A stretch of DNA of 64,000 bases from Hippopus hippopus (Eukaryota > Mollusca > Bivalvia > Cardiida > Cardiidae). Positions 42,221 to 53,500 of this stretch are shown here, one piece after another. A program made the position numbers and the translations under genes. The stretch's first letter is position 1; each line of letters begins with the position of its first letter. The notes beneath the pieces were generated by a model that was not told where the DNA came from, did no database searches, and was given only the letters and a program-made list of their open reading frames with translations. The stretch spans positions 63,820,845-63,884,844 of the forward strand of contig OX328096.1 of the NCBI GenBank assembly GCA_946811185.2, read 5' to 3'.

Positions 42221-42950
42221 GATGTAAAACCATTACAAAAACCAAACGCTCTTTATGCCAACAAGAAGTTTTATCAAATCCTTTTTATGTCTAAGAAGTT
42301 ACTTAGCTTTGATATTTACATGATATCTAACATTCATTTCGGTCAACAAAGTTAGCGTACGATCATCATGTGGGACGAACAAGCCCAGGGACGAACTACT
42401 GTAAGCCCCCGGAACTCTTCTCTATCCTGAAACGTGAAATGAACCTATCTGCTTTGTTAATTAAAAATGTTTGATTATTTGTCATATCTTAAAGGTACCT
42501 TTTACTCCAACTTTCTTGGAGCAAATACTATAAAATGGTATCCGATACTTCGAGGGTAGAATCACACTGAGAATTCTCGAACACTTTCTGTTCCGAGTTG
42601 GAATCGGATTTATGTAAAGCTCGTCTACTAGGATATGGTGGGTGTGGCAAAGCACACAGGCAGGGTGATTTGACCCCGCCTCATGATGATGTCATGTTTT
42701 ACCCTTAATAGAATACATACAGATCTACTGTGTGCTTTTCAAGATCAAATCTTTTATGTGAACTTTTGAGCTTATTTTAGCATATTCTCTTAATGAACAT
42801 ATGCATGCATGTTTCAGTAACCCTTTACAAGTTTACTAAATAAGTGAAACGAAACATTCAAGGCGTAAGTAAAACCCCAAATTGTGCTAGTTCAAAGCAG
42901 GGATCGTATATATACAAGATCCCTGTTCAAAGGCATTTTTTTGGGGGAAA
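42221..42950. other. Unassigned spacer
   Basis: No repeat family or coding signal recognised. 42890-42925 contains GGATCGTATATATACAAGATCC, a short palindrome. Confidence 0.4.
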
Positions 42951-42952
42951 AA

Positions 42953-43072
42953 TTATCTCCTTACCGGACAGTGTAGATCCATGATCAGACTGCACGTTCT
43001 GTGCATTCTAACCCTTGATCTACACTGTCCACAAAAGGCCTCTAATTTCCGCTTAGCAGCCTAAGGGGTAAT
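42953..43072. repeat. Small dispersed repeat with GATCAGACTGCA
   Basis: TTATCTCCTTACCGGACAGT, GATCCATGATCAGACTGCAC and TTGATCTACACTGTCCAC in family order, ending GCTTAGCAGCCTAAGGG. Confidence 0.65.
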
Positions 43073-43491
43073 ACAGAATAGTACAATGTAGATCTACGTA
43101 AAATAGCGGTTATGTTTCACTTCAGATAAAGCCACTTCAAATTTGAACATGTTCAAGTAAAACCACTTCCATTAATAATTTTAACAACACATTCAAATTT
43201 AAAGGAAAAAAAAAGGGGGCCTAAGGAGGATGAAGGACAACAGTTGTCAAGAGGCACCACCGGGTGAGAAATTGTTTGTGTATAGGCCTATATGATCCCT
43301 TCTGAAACTGAATCATCGAAAACCTGAAACTAGATCTACAATACTATATATTCAAACAGTTTCCGTAACAACAGGTCCAATTGAGCTCATTTTCCTTTAG
43401 GCAAAATCCTCGGAAATTTGAAGCATACGCTCTATGGATACATTCAAACAAACACCAGAAAATCTGAATACTATGTTCCGGGACTTTCAAG

Positions 43492-43586
43492 CACAGGCGT
43501 TCATGTTATGACGAACTTCGCCACCTATATAATGTAATATTTACATTATATAGGTGGCGAAGTTCGTCATAACACGAACGCCTGTG
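43492..43586. mobile_element. 95-bp hairpin element with 8-bp target duplication
   Basis: Almost entirely one inverted repeat: CACAGGCGTTCATGTTATGA to TCATAACACGAACGCCTGTG, arms about 43 bp with one mismatch, loop ATATT. CTTTCAAG flanks both sides exactly (43484-43491, 43587-43594). TIR plus 8-bp duplication fits a tiny hAT- or P-mobilised fold-back element. Confidence 0.88.
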
Positions 43587-43734
43587 CTTTCAAGTGCCAC
43601 TCATGCAGACGGTTCCGAAATTTGAACCTGCACCTCAATGCATTCAAATTAAAACAAACAAAATGAACTCTGAAATAGACAGTACTCTGCATGCTGAAAT
43701 TCTGCGATGTTTAGCTACTCGAGCGGCGGGTCAA

Positions 43735-43984
43735 TGAACCATGCTCCGGTAAAGGGGGGCTTCGTGTATATCCGTGATGTAGGCCTGTTATACCAAGCAA
43801 GTCATCACATAAATATGAATCCATAAAATCTATTTTGTCTAACAACCAACTGATTCATGGTGTAGAGTGGTCCTTTGAGCTGCAGAAAATTGACCTATAG
43901 CAAACAGTTTTGGCCCAGGGCAGCCTGTGCGGACAGCGCAGCCTGATACTTTTGCAGATGCATTAAAGCCCAAATTCTTAGAGT
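43735..43984 (+). mobile_element. GAGCCATGC-family TIR element
   Basis: TGAACCATGCTCCGGT left; TTTGTCTAACAACCAACTG and GCCCAGGGCAGCCTG internal; the right TIR is decayed at AATTCTTAGAG. Confidence 0.78.
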
Positions 43985-44004
43985 TGTTTACGTCAGCCTA
44001 TAAC

Positions 44005-44236
44005 GTTAACGTCCTTGATTGGCTCCCATAGAATGTTTCCCATTGAACATTCATGGGATCTCCTTGACAGACCAGTTCGAAACCGTCCTCATCCACCCGC
44101 AACGCTTCCAGCACTACGTCGCTCGCTAGAACAGGAGTGAAATGCTATTCTACAGGCCTTGATCAACCGCCTGATACAGTCCATGGGACGGGTGCGCGCA
44201 TGCCTCGCAGATAACGGGAATCATACACAGTACTGA
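44005..44236 (+). pseudogene. Tc1-type transposase C-terminus, broken
   Basis: Reads VNVLDWLP, then after a frameshift PIEHSWDLLDRPVRNRP, ATLPALRRSLEQE-stop-NAILQ, LINRLIQSMGRVRACLADN and HTQY-stop at 44234. This follows the Tc1 transposase C-terminus (PDLNPIEHLWD..., ...MRRRLRACI..GGHTRY). The Trp after EQE is a TGA stop. No inverted termini were found nearby. Confidence 0.88.
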
Positions 44237-45540
44237 TTTGCCTGCAAAAATGACCACCCTAGTGACAAAAAAAGCTTTCAAGGCTTGACATTGCAATTTT
44301 CGATGAAATCGGACAAAATTTTGGAGTTAAGTCCAGGACACATTGCAAATTTCAGTTTATAACAGAGTTTTCCGAAGTTCGAAATCTGCCCTTCAATATA
44401 CTGATTTAAATCTGGTGCTGCGTTTCTCTTTGTTACTAGTATATTATAGCGTATTATTTTGTTCTAGAAAAGCATATAAAAAAAAAAAAGTCTCATACTA
44501 TTTCGGCCTTAAATTATACATAAGGAATTCATATTTTAGATAATGTTTAGTACTTTAATGATTCATCACTTTGTTGGTTAGAACTAAAGATGTCTGCTTG
44601 TATGTAAATTAAGTCATCAAATTAAAATGTTCTTGATTTGCTTTTTTTCAATTAAAGATCAGATTTTCTTTCAGGGCATTTCCTACTGTGAGAAACTTGT
44701 AAACGGCTATCAGTGGTGGGTAAAGCGAACTGGATTGAACGTAATAAGTGGATTAGACTGGGCCAAACAGTATCAGACTTAATAATTATATTAGACTGGA
44801 TTGGACTTGTCAACTGGATTGGACTATTTTCGCACTCTTTAATTATAAAGTTTTATATTTAACAAGACCGCTCATGCAACATTTGTCTGTACTTTGATTT
44901 TATTTGCGCCAACTTCTTTCTAGAAGCGTAATTTTACCGATACCCCGCCCTATATCTCTCTTTGTAGGAACCAAATGGTTTGTTTGTATGTGTGTTTAAA
45001 GGTGGGTATTTAGATTTTTCACATCTCACCAAATTAAAAAATATATATATCACTGAAATTTATATGAAAAAACAATACAAATCATCAATAATTAAGAATC
45101 ATAAAATTACAAAAAAAAATTTTTTTTGATGGTGTTCCCCTAAAAGGCTACGTAGCCTCTTAAGGTATTTTTAGATTTCACGCCAGAAATAAAAAAAAGC
45201 ATTGTGGGAATGTCAAGTGACTGGCACGTGACTAATGACGCTTAAATTCCATAACATAACAAACATGTAATTATTTTCCGTAATGTCGTCTTCGGACCCT
45301 ATGTTTGAAGCTTTGTCTGTGTATTTCCGGTATGTAAATAAGCGAGTTGCTCATGTAAAAATAGAACGTGTTTCCCGTCGGTTTCGACCTGGGCCGTAGT
45401 AAATCTCTAATTTTTCTTGTTGTCGGATGGTTTTTGACTACTGGGGTTATATGAATGAAAATTAAAAGGCTTTGGGAGTATAAGGATGATTTTTTTTGTA
45501 TTTTTGTAAAATTTTCGTCCCAAAATCTGAAGGGCCACCT
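44237..45540. other. Unassigned region
   Basis: 45000-45180 contains GGTGGGTATTTAGATTTTTC and GGCTACGTAGCCTCTTAAGG, similar to 61370-61530 (GGGCTACGTAGTCTTTAAAAG), so it is a dispersed repeat. 44695-44850 holds AGACTGGATTGGACT-type imperfect units. No gene recognised. Confidence 0.45.
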
Positions 45541-45544
45541 TTAA

Positions 45545-45805
45545 AGCCAAATTCAACAGTATTTACTAATATTGGGGTCACCAACGCACCTGTTCATGCT
45601 TTCCCGAAATTTCTCTTAGCAATACTTAGTACAATATTCTTTGCCAGCCACTTGCTGATTTCCCACATAACCAACGTTGAAACAATGATCAGTAATGAGA
45701 GGAATGAATCAATGACTGTCATCTGTCCTCGGAAAGAAATTCGCCAAGCTGGGGATTCGAACCAACGACTCCTTGGTTTTAAGTCCAACTGTGCTAATAG
45801 GGTCG
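45545..45805 (-). mobile_element. tRNA-derived SINE, second type
   Basis: Minus strand: GGTTCGAATCCCCAGC (about 45750-45766) is a near-perfect B-box; body ATTCCTCTCATTACTGATCA and GGTGCGTTGGTGACCCC. Confidence 0.75.
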
Positions 45806-45879
45806 GCAGAGCCAAATGGACACTGTTTAAAATCACACACCATAACTAAAGCTACTTTCATACACCTACCGGTATTCTA

Positions 45880-46175
45880 CAGGCCCGTCGGAAGGAAATT
45901 TTATTTGGTCCGGCCATTTAGGCGAGCGACGAAGTCGCGAAGCCATGCTAGGGGGGGTCCGGGGACATGCTCCCCCGGGAAAATTTTGAAAATAAAATGC
46001 TCTCTGGTGCATTCTGACGCATTTTTTGAGGGTTTTTTACGCACTTTTTTCTAGCTGCAAATTCTCTACAATGACCGGAATACTGTTGAAAAAGACATAA
46101 AGCAACAAAACATCATAATCATTTTTCATTTTCGGCCGAAAATTTGGTCCGGCCATGGCCGGACCGCTTCCTACA
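45880..46175. repeat. GC-rich dispersed repeat with GGTCCGGCCA ends
   Basis: CAGGCCCGTCGGAAGGAAAT and TTTGGTCCGGCCATTTAG on the left are mirrored by GGTCCGGCCATGGCCGGACC...CTTCCTAC on the right. The middle has GGGGGGTCCGGGGACATGC and TCCCCCGGGAAAATTTTG, a motif I recall in several marine invertebrate repeats. Confidence 0.6.
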
Positions 46176-46237
46176 ATAGCTAGTGCAATGAATTTTAAAG
46201 GTACTTTGGAGCAATGATGAGAAGAGTTTACAATTTA

Positions 46238-46472
46238 ACCCTTTACCAAACAATCCTGAAAAAGTTTTAACAACCCTGACAAAGTTCTTGAAAACATGGT
46301 GGGGAAAACATTGTGGCAAAAGGGGATAATGCTGGTTACCAGCATTATCTTCCTTACTCACTATTTCCTCCTTTTTAAGACAGAAATCATGATTTAGGCC
46401 ACACTTAAAATGTCACCTACAGATGCTTTCAATTTGGAGGCGTCAATATTTTTGTCATTATGTAAAGAATTA
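46238..46472 (+). mobile_element. TTAA palindromic MITE, forward
   Basis: TTAACCCTTTACCAAACAAT end, core 46300-46365 with TGGTTACCAG centre, TCATTATGTAAAGAATTAA end. Confidence 0.83.
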
Positions 46473-46619
46473 AAAGACCAAGAATATGATGCATTGTAAG
46501 CTGGCCTGTGATGATTAAGCTATTACATTTAGGCATTAGTGAACAACTTGTTATCCATGCGATATTATAATTGCGATCACCCGAACACTTAAAGCACCTT
46601 TCACGACTATTTTTTCTTT

Positions 46620-46760
46620 TGTAGACCAAGATTAAACTGCAGCTTTAATCAACACTGTCTGCTTTGCTGGCCATTCTGGACAAAAACAACCTGGTAATTG
46701 CAAATGTTTGAGTCTCTTTTTCTAGACTGAAGATGCCAGTTGGGTTTATTGGGCGCTTTA
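46620..46760. repeat. Small dispersed repeat, decayed
   Basis: GTAGACCAAGATTAAACTGC, AACACTGTCTGCTTTGCTGG, TGGACAAAAACAACC and TAGACTGAAGATGCC follow the order seen at 60330-60490. Confidence 0.55.
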
Positions 46761-46856
46761 CTGGCTAAAATTTCACTCTATATAATGAGCTTGTATGCGT
46801 TTTTATCATTGTGTATTTTCTGTGGTGACTAAATGTCATGGCTTAACTTGAAGCAT

Positions 46857-47060
46857 TTAATCCTTTACAAAACAATCCCTAGTTCTAACAAACCTGAGGA
46901 AAAAAGCTTTTGTAAACACTGTAGGAAAAGGAGAAAATCCTGTAACCAGCATTTTCTCCATTTTCCACAATGTTTTCTATCCTTTCAAAGACAAATCTCA
47001 TCATTTGAGCTACATTTAATTTGTTGTTTGCAAACACTTCAATTAAGGTAAGTCTAAATT
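46857..47060 (+). mobile_element. TTAA palindromic MITE, forward
   Basis: TTAATCCTTTACAAAACAAT end, core 46910-46978, TTTGTTGTTTGCAAAC arm; the right terminus is lost. Confidence 0.78.
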
Positions 47061-47139
47061 GCATGTGCCGTGATTGGCGAGGGTGAACTTTGCACTCCTT
47101 GACCTATAAAACCACCTTTCGTACTTGTCAAATAACAAT

Positions 47140-47375
47140 TAACCCTGTACCAAACAATTTCCTGTTTTAACAACCCTTGGGGGAGGGGAAAGATTATTTG
47201 AAAACAATATGGGAAAAGGCAAAAATGCTCATAACATGCACTTATTCTGTTCCCACAATGTTTTTTTTTTCTATACGAGATCTTTGGCCAATTTGAATTT
47301 GAAATTTTGAATGTCATCTGGAGAATGCTTGCAATTTGTAAGAGCAAAAATTTTTTGTCATTTGGAAACAGGTTG
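47140..47375 (+). mobile_element. TTAA palindromic MITE, forward, diverged
   Basis: TTAACCCTGTACCAAACAAT end; GGGGGAGGGGAAAG insertion before a weak core; TCATTTGGAAACAGGTT end. About 165 bp beyond the CCDC96 stop. Confidence 0.75.
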
Positions 47376-47539
47376 AGAAAAAACTAACTAATCTTGTTTC
47401 GTTTTCATTTAATTTAATAACTTCTATTATTTACACTGTTAACGTTTATCCTTCTGTTTAATGTACTTCCGTGCATGTAACATCTTTGTTATCCTACATG
47501 CACAAAAACAATCCATCAGATATCCATTATTGTCACAGT

Positions 47540-50500
47540 TTATGCTCTTCCACTCCTGGCCTGCTCGATTTTACGTCGCACTTGATTACAATGAAGAGTA
47601 AGTTCAGCATGCTGCATTTTCAAATGTTCAAGTTTGTCTCTCAGATCATCGCCTTCATCTTTCCTCTCTTCAAAGTCTCGTAATAAAGCTTCATTTCCTA
47701 ATAATCCACAATTCTGACGTAGTCTTTGATTATCTATTCTTAGCGCATCTCTCGCTTGTTTTGTACGTGATAAAATATCCCTCTTCTGTAACAAAAATAA
47801 AAAATACATTACCAACATTGTAAGAAAACCAAAATCATCTTGTTACCACCTGAAATAAACTGGCAATAGACTACTTAAGACTCACCCAAATTGAAAGCTG
47901 TCGCAGATGACAAATTAAATGTTACTGAGATGATCTAATTTGCCTTTGAATGAGTGGAAAATGTTGGAAATAGCGTTCTCTCCTTTACCAACAATGATTT
48001 CAAATGTATTCTTTGTCAGAGTAGTTAAAAGTAAAGATTTTGTGCTAGAGGGTTCTATCTATCTACTATATGATTTCTTCATTGTACAACATTAAGTTAT
48101 ACATGTATATTCTTTTGCTATGTCTTCTTCCTTTGCTATGGTATAAGCATACTGGAAAGTTAAAAAAGCATAAAAATAAAAAAATTAAGACCAATCTTTG
48201 CTGAAACATTTACAGATGAGAAATTAATGATGTGGAATGTCTTTGATAAGGTAAAAATCATCATAGGAAAAGGAGAAAATGTTGTTTACAACCTTTTATC
48301 CTTTTCCCAGAGCATGTTTAAGAGTACTTCTCCCACAGATTCTTAACCCTTGACCATAAAATCTCAACTTTTAACAACCCTAAGAAAGACAGCTTTTGAA
48401 AACATGGGGAAAAAGGAGAAAATGCTGGTAACCAACATTTTCTCCTTTTCCCACAATGTTTTTTTCCCTGTGAAAGATGAATATCATGTTTTGAATTACA
48501 CTGAATTGTTGTTTGCAAATGCTTTCATTTTGGACAAGGCTTAAATTTTGTGTTCTGGTAAAGAAGTAAAATAAAGAAACATTAGTCAGAGGGGATTTTT
48601 GACTTATAATGCTGTAAATCAAAACTTCATGTAAATCACTGATAAATACAACAAGACGTATTTTTCTATGCAATCATATTTAAACAGTACAGTACAAAAG
48701 CGTGATTTTAGGCAAGTAAATAACAGGATTGATATTTTGCAATAAGTAACTGCATCTATTTTTACATCTACTGATTTGATTTCGAGTCCTCGTAATTAAT
48801 GTGTGCCATTGAACACATGACATTCCCAGATGTCTTAGCAAAATTCTGGCACAAAATCTGAAAATACCTTAATTCTTTACCAAATGACATTTTGGCTAGG
48901 ACAAAACTGAAAGCACTTGAAGATGACAAATCAAATGCTGCCTAGCTGGTGATTTCTGTATTTGATAGGGTAGAAAACAATTTAGGAAAAGAAGAAAATG
49001 CTCGTTACCAGCATTTTTTCCTTTTCCCACAATGATTTCAAAAGGCTTCCTTCTCAGGGTCATTAAAACTCGGGATCCCGTGGTAAAGGGCTCATAGGCT
49101 ATGAACAGGTTTACCCTTTACTACATGACAAGATTCTACACTTGTCGAAATTGAAAGCATTTGCAGGAGACAATTTAAATGTGGTGCCAAATGATGAAAT
49201 ATTCTCTATGAATGGGTAGGAAACATTGTTGGAAAAGGAGAAAATGCTGGTTACCAGCCTTTTCTTCTTTTCCCATTATGTTTTGAAAAGCCTCCTCAAC
49301 CAAGGTCATTGAAATTCCGGACTGTGTGGTAAAGGGTCAAGGAAATACCACTGAAACTATAGTTTTTCTTACTTTTGCCTTTTCTTTTTTATTGATATTT
49401 AGCGTGTAATCTCCTTTCAGTGCAGAACCAGTTTTAAAGTTTGGAGAGATTATAAATACTTAGTATCTGAATAGCTCCCTATCACTCTTCACCAGATGTT
49501 AATCTTAGACTTGTCCAAATTGAAAGCATTTGCAGACGACAAAATAAATGGGACACAAAAATCAAAATATGTTTTCGGAATGGTGGTAAACATTGCGGGA
49601 AAAGGATTAAAAGATGGTCACCAGCATTTTCTTCATTTCCCACAATGTTTTCAAAAGCCTTTTTTCTTAGGGTTGCTAAAGATGGGATTTTGTTGAAAAG
49701 GGGTAGGGTTAAATCAATACTGTTTGGTACCAACCTGAGCAACTTCAGCCTCCACATCTCGTAAATTCCTTTTCTGCACCTGGTTTTCTGCCTGGACGTA
49801 CTGTAACTTCTCTTTCAGGTGAGTTAATACTTGTACAGTGCTCGTGATTTTCTTTCGCAGTTTCAGTAGTTCCTATGAGTAAACAGATAATGTATAAAGT
49901 CAAATGAAGTGCTTGATAATCAAAATGTCAACCCAGTTGAAAAGGCAACAAATATCTGAGGATTTTTAGGATATGACTATGGCATTTGAGATAATTTTAT
50001 CACACAAGTCTAGAAAAAGTTGTTAAGCTAGCCTCCGGTGAGCTTAATAACATTTTTATCCAAAAGTTCAATATATTTTTCTTTACAAAAAAGCCAACAA
50101 ATATAAAATTCTTTTTATCACAACAATTTCTCACCTCTCACTACAGGATTCAAACCTCTGATGTCAGAGGCTAATGCTCAATCCCTATACCACTGTTTCC
50201 CTTTGGCTATCACTATGACTAATTATTTTTTTGTTTGATGCAACCTGTGATCAAACCAATGTGCCCCATGAAATATTCAAATTTTTTAATCAACAAAGTG
50301 GTGGAATGTGGTATATATAATTACAAAAAATCCTCATAAAAAAATACATGTACTGCAATACGTTCTTACCTCATTCCTTTCCTCAATCTTTTCATTGTAT
50401 GTTTGGTTCTCAATCTTAAGCTGTTCAAAATCAATCAAGTGTAGTCCCTCTGCAAGCTCTTCTTTTGACTTCAGCTGGTGCTCTTTTTTCTTCAGTCTGT

Positions 50501-53500
50501 TTTTCAACTTTATATTTTCCAGGCGCACATTCACAACTTCTGATTCTTTACGATTTTCAGCAGCTAGGTAAGATTCAATATCCTATCCAATGTATAACAG
50601 GGATGAGCAAATTAGTATTTGTGCTGTTCAACCCTTTAACTCTTTACCAAACAACAAAATTATAGACTGGTCCAAATTGAAAGAAGTTGCAGACGACAAA
50701 ATAAATGTGACTAAAAAAATTGAAATTTGGTTTGGGAAGGGTAGAAAACATGGTGGGAAAAAGAGAAAATGCTGGTGCCCAGCATTTTCTCCTTTTCCAA
50801 CCATGTTTTCAAAAGGCTTCTTCCTCAGGGTCGTTAAAAGTCGGGATTGTGTGGTAAAGAGTTAACATACAATCCTATACTTAAATGACCTTGAGGAAGA
50901 CATTTGCATTTTTTGAAAACATTGCAGGAAGAGAAGAAAATGCTGGTAATCAGCTTTTTTTCCTTTTCTCACAATGTTTTCTATCTGAGACGAATTCAAT
51001 CATATGTGACACATTCAAATTGTCATCTGTGAATGCTTTCAATTTGGACTAGTCAACATTTTTCCGATCTGCTAAAAGGTCAAGGCTACACATGTATGAC
51101 GAACACTCAGGGGTGGTGTTTACCTAACATCCTATATTTAACCCTTCACCAAACAATCCTGAGTTCTGGCTACCCTGAGAAACATCTTCCAATTTGGCCT
51201 CGATATTTTCTTCACTTTTACTTGACAAATTCATCACTTGGACCACATTTAATTTGCCGTCTGCAGGTGCTTTGAATTTTCTTGTCTGGTAAAGAGTTAA
51301 CCCCAAGTTCAAAGACTAGTAATCTGATTGGTCAAGGTCAAACATGTTGGCCTGGGTTTCATCATGTCTTTCCAGGTTTTCCCTGTAGTGCCTTGCCATA
51401 GTGCCTTTTCTTACCTTATTTGACAAGGATTTCCTATTTACAACGTTGTGTGCCAGCATGGATAGCGCAGTGGTTAGCATATCTGACTAGTGACCTGGTA
51501 GTTATCAGTTCGATACCCGGTTGAGGCAGACTTTCTTTCTGGCAATTTTTTTGCCTCTCACCTCTGATGCATGTGACAAAAGTAGTCAGTGACTTAGAAA
51601 GAAAGTTAAGTCAGTTCTGGCGGGGCAAAGCCAGGAAACACATGCATAGGTGCACTGACTGCTGTGATATGACCTAAGCTGTTAAAACGGCATTAAACTA
51701 CAATACAATCCATCAATCAACACAGTTGTGTCCAATCATCTTGCGCGTCTGGTAACCTTGTGCACTTTGGTAAATTCCTGTTCCAAAAGTTGGTTTGTTA
51801 ATTCTACCCATTTCAACTAGTTTTCTTAGAACATGGGAATTTAGAATAAAATAGAAAGCAACTTAAGCTAAAATGTTTACATGCAAGTGTTTTAAGTTTG
51901 TATATGACATCATACTGATTAATCATTCTGCCCTATGACCCAGTATCCAATGAGGCAGGCTGTGTTACTTTGTCTGTCAATCAAAGGAGTATCTTGTGTG
52001 TCATCACAAAAAAATAACTCAATTAATCACATATTTCACAACTTTCTCAGTTATAAAAGACCAGTTTTAACAATATATTTTTTATTTACATAAAATCTTT
52101 ATCAGACAACAGCTTTGTTTCCTATGTACCCCCATTCGGTCAAAGTTCTGATAAAAGGGCCAAAATTGAGCATGGCTTCTTTTCTTTTACATTCATTCTC
52201 TGTAAGAGCCATAAATACTTTAGAAATCTGTTGCAGTTACGTCATTTTGCATGCCAGACAAAACATCATGGATAGTGTTTACTTCTTAAATGTTTGCGTT
52301 GTTTGAGGAATCTTTCAATAACATGTTTGTGTCATTATATAGAAATGGTATCTTTGAAAAAAGATAAATAGCTTTTAGGATCTTGCAATTCTTCTGGGGG
52401 TCATAATTAAACTGTCTTTTGCTCAGGTGTGCAAGATTACCAGACAGCATCATACAAATACAATACCTTGTAAATCTTTACCAAACAACCCTGTGCTTTA
52501 ACACTGAAGAAAATGACTTTTCAAGACATTGTGGGAAGAGGACAAAATGCTGGAAACTGCTATAGCATTTTCTCTTTTTCAATCAAGTTTTTACTCTTTC
52601 AAAGACAAATTTGAGTAATGTCTAACTTGTAAATCTTTTCAACTGTAGAGAACTTTACAAATTCTTTGTCGGGTCAAAAATCAACCTCTGAGCTAAAGCT
52701 GTCCTTAAGTTACAATTGAAACTGATCGTTTGCCTGCTTTTAATTCACTAAATTCAGCAATAAAAGGGGCCATGCTCTGGCAAAGGGCAGCTTAATGCAT
52801 CTCCATGATGCATTATACCAAGCAAGTCTTCACATAAGTAGGGATCCATAAAATACACTATGTTTTACAACAGACTGAATCTGGCAGAAGAATGGTCTTT
52901 GGAAAAGCAGGAGATTTACAAATAGCAAAAAAGTATTGACTCATGTCAGCCTATGCAAACAGCCTAGGCCGACATGGGTTGATGCTTTTTGCTGATGCAT
53001 TACGCCTGTTTTTCACAGAGCATGTTGCAAATTCATTTTAAGTTAAAATTGATTATCAAAATCTGAATACCCATCTGAAATTCCCATCCAACAAAAAGAA
53101 ACTATCAGTACCTTTGGAGGTATTGGTCGCCCTGACCTACTATTCAGGGCATTCAAAGCCACCTGTTTTTTAAATTCCATGAACTTTAACCTCTCTTCAT
53201 CAACTTTTTCCTTCTTTTCTTCACATCTGGATTTCAAATCTGTGATCTGATGTTTATAACTGTCTCGTTCCTGCATGTCCTGCCTTCGTAAGTCCTCAAG
53301 CTGGGCTATAATAAAGAACACAGAATTGTAATTCTTTAAACCTGAGCCCGTACTCACCAACCATTCTTAGTCTTATTCTAGATTTAGAAAGTAACACAAC
53401 TTGTGTTACTTTCAAATTTATAAAATTCTTGAGAATAAGATTAAGAATGTTCTTAAGAATGGTTGGTGAGTATAAACCCTTTGCTCCATTCATCCACATT

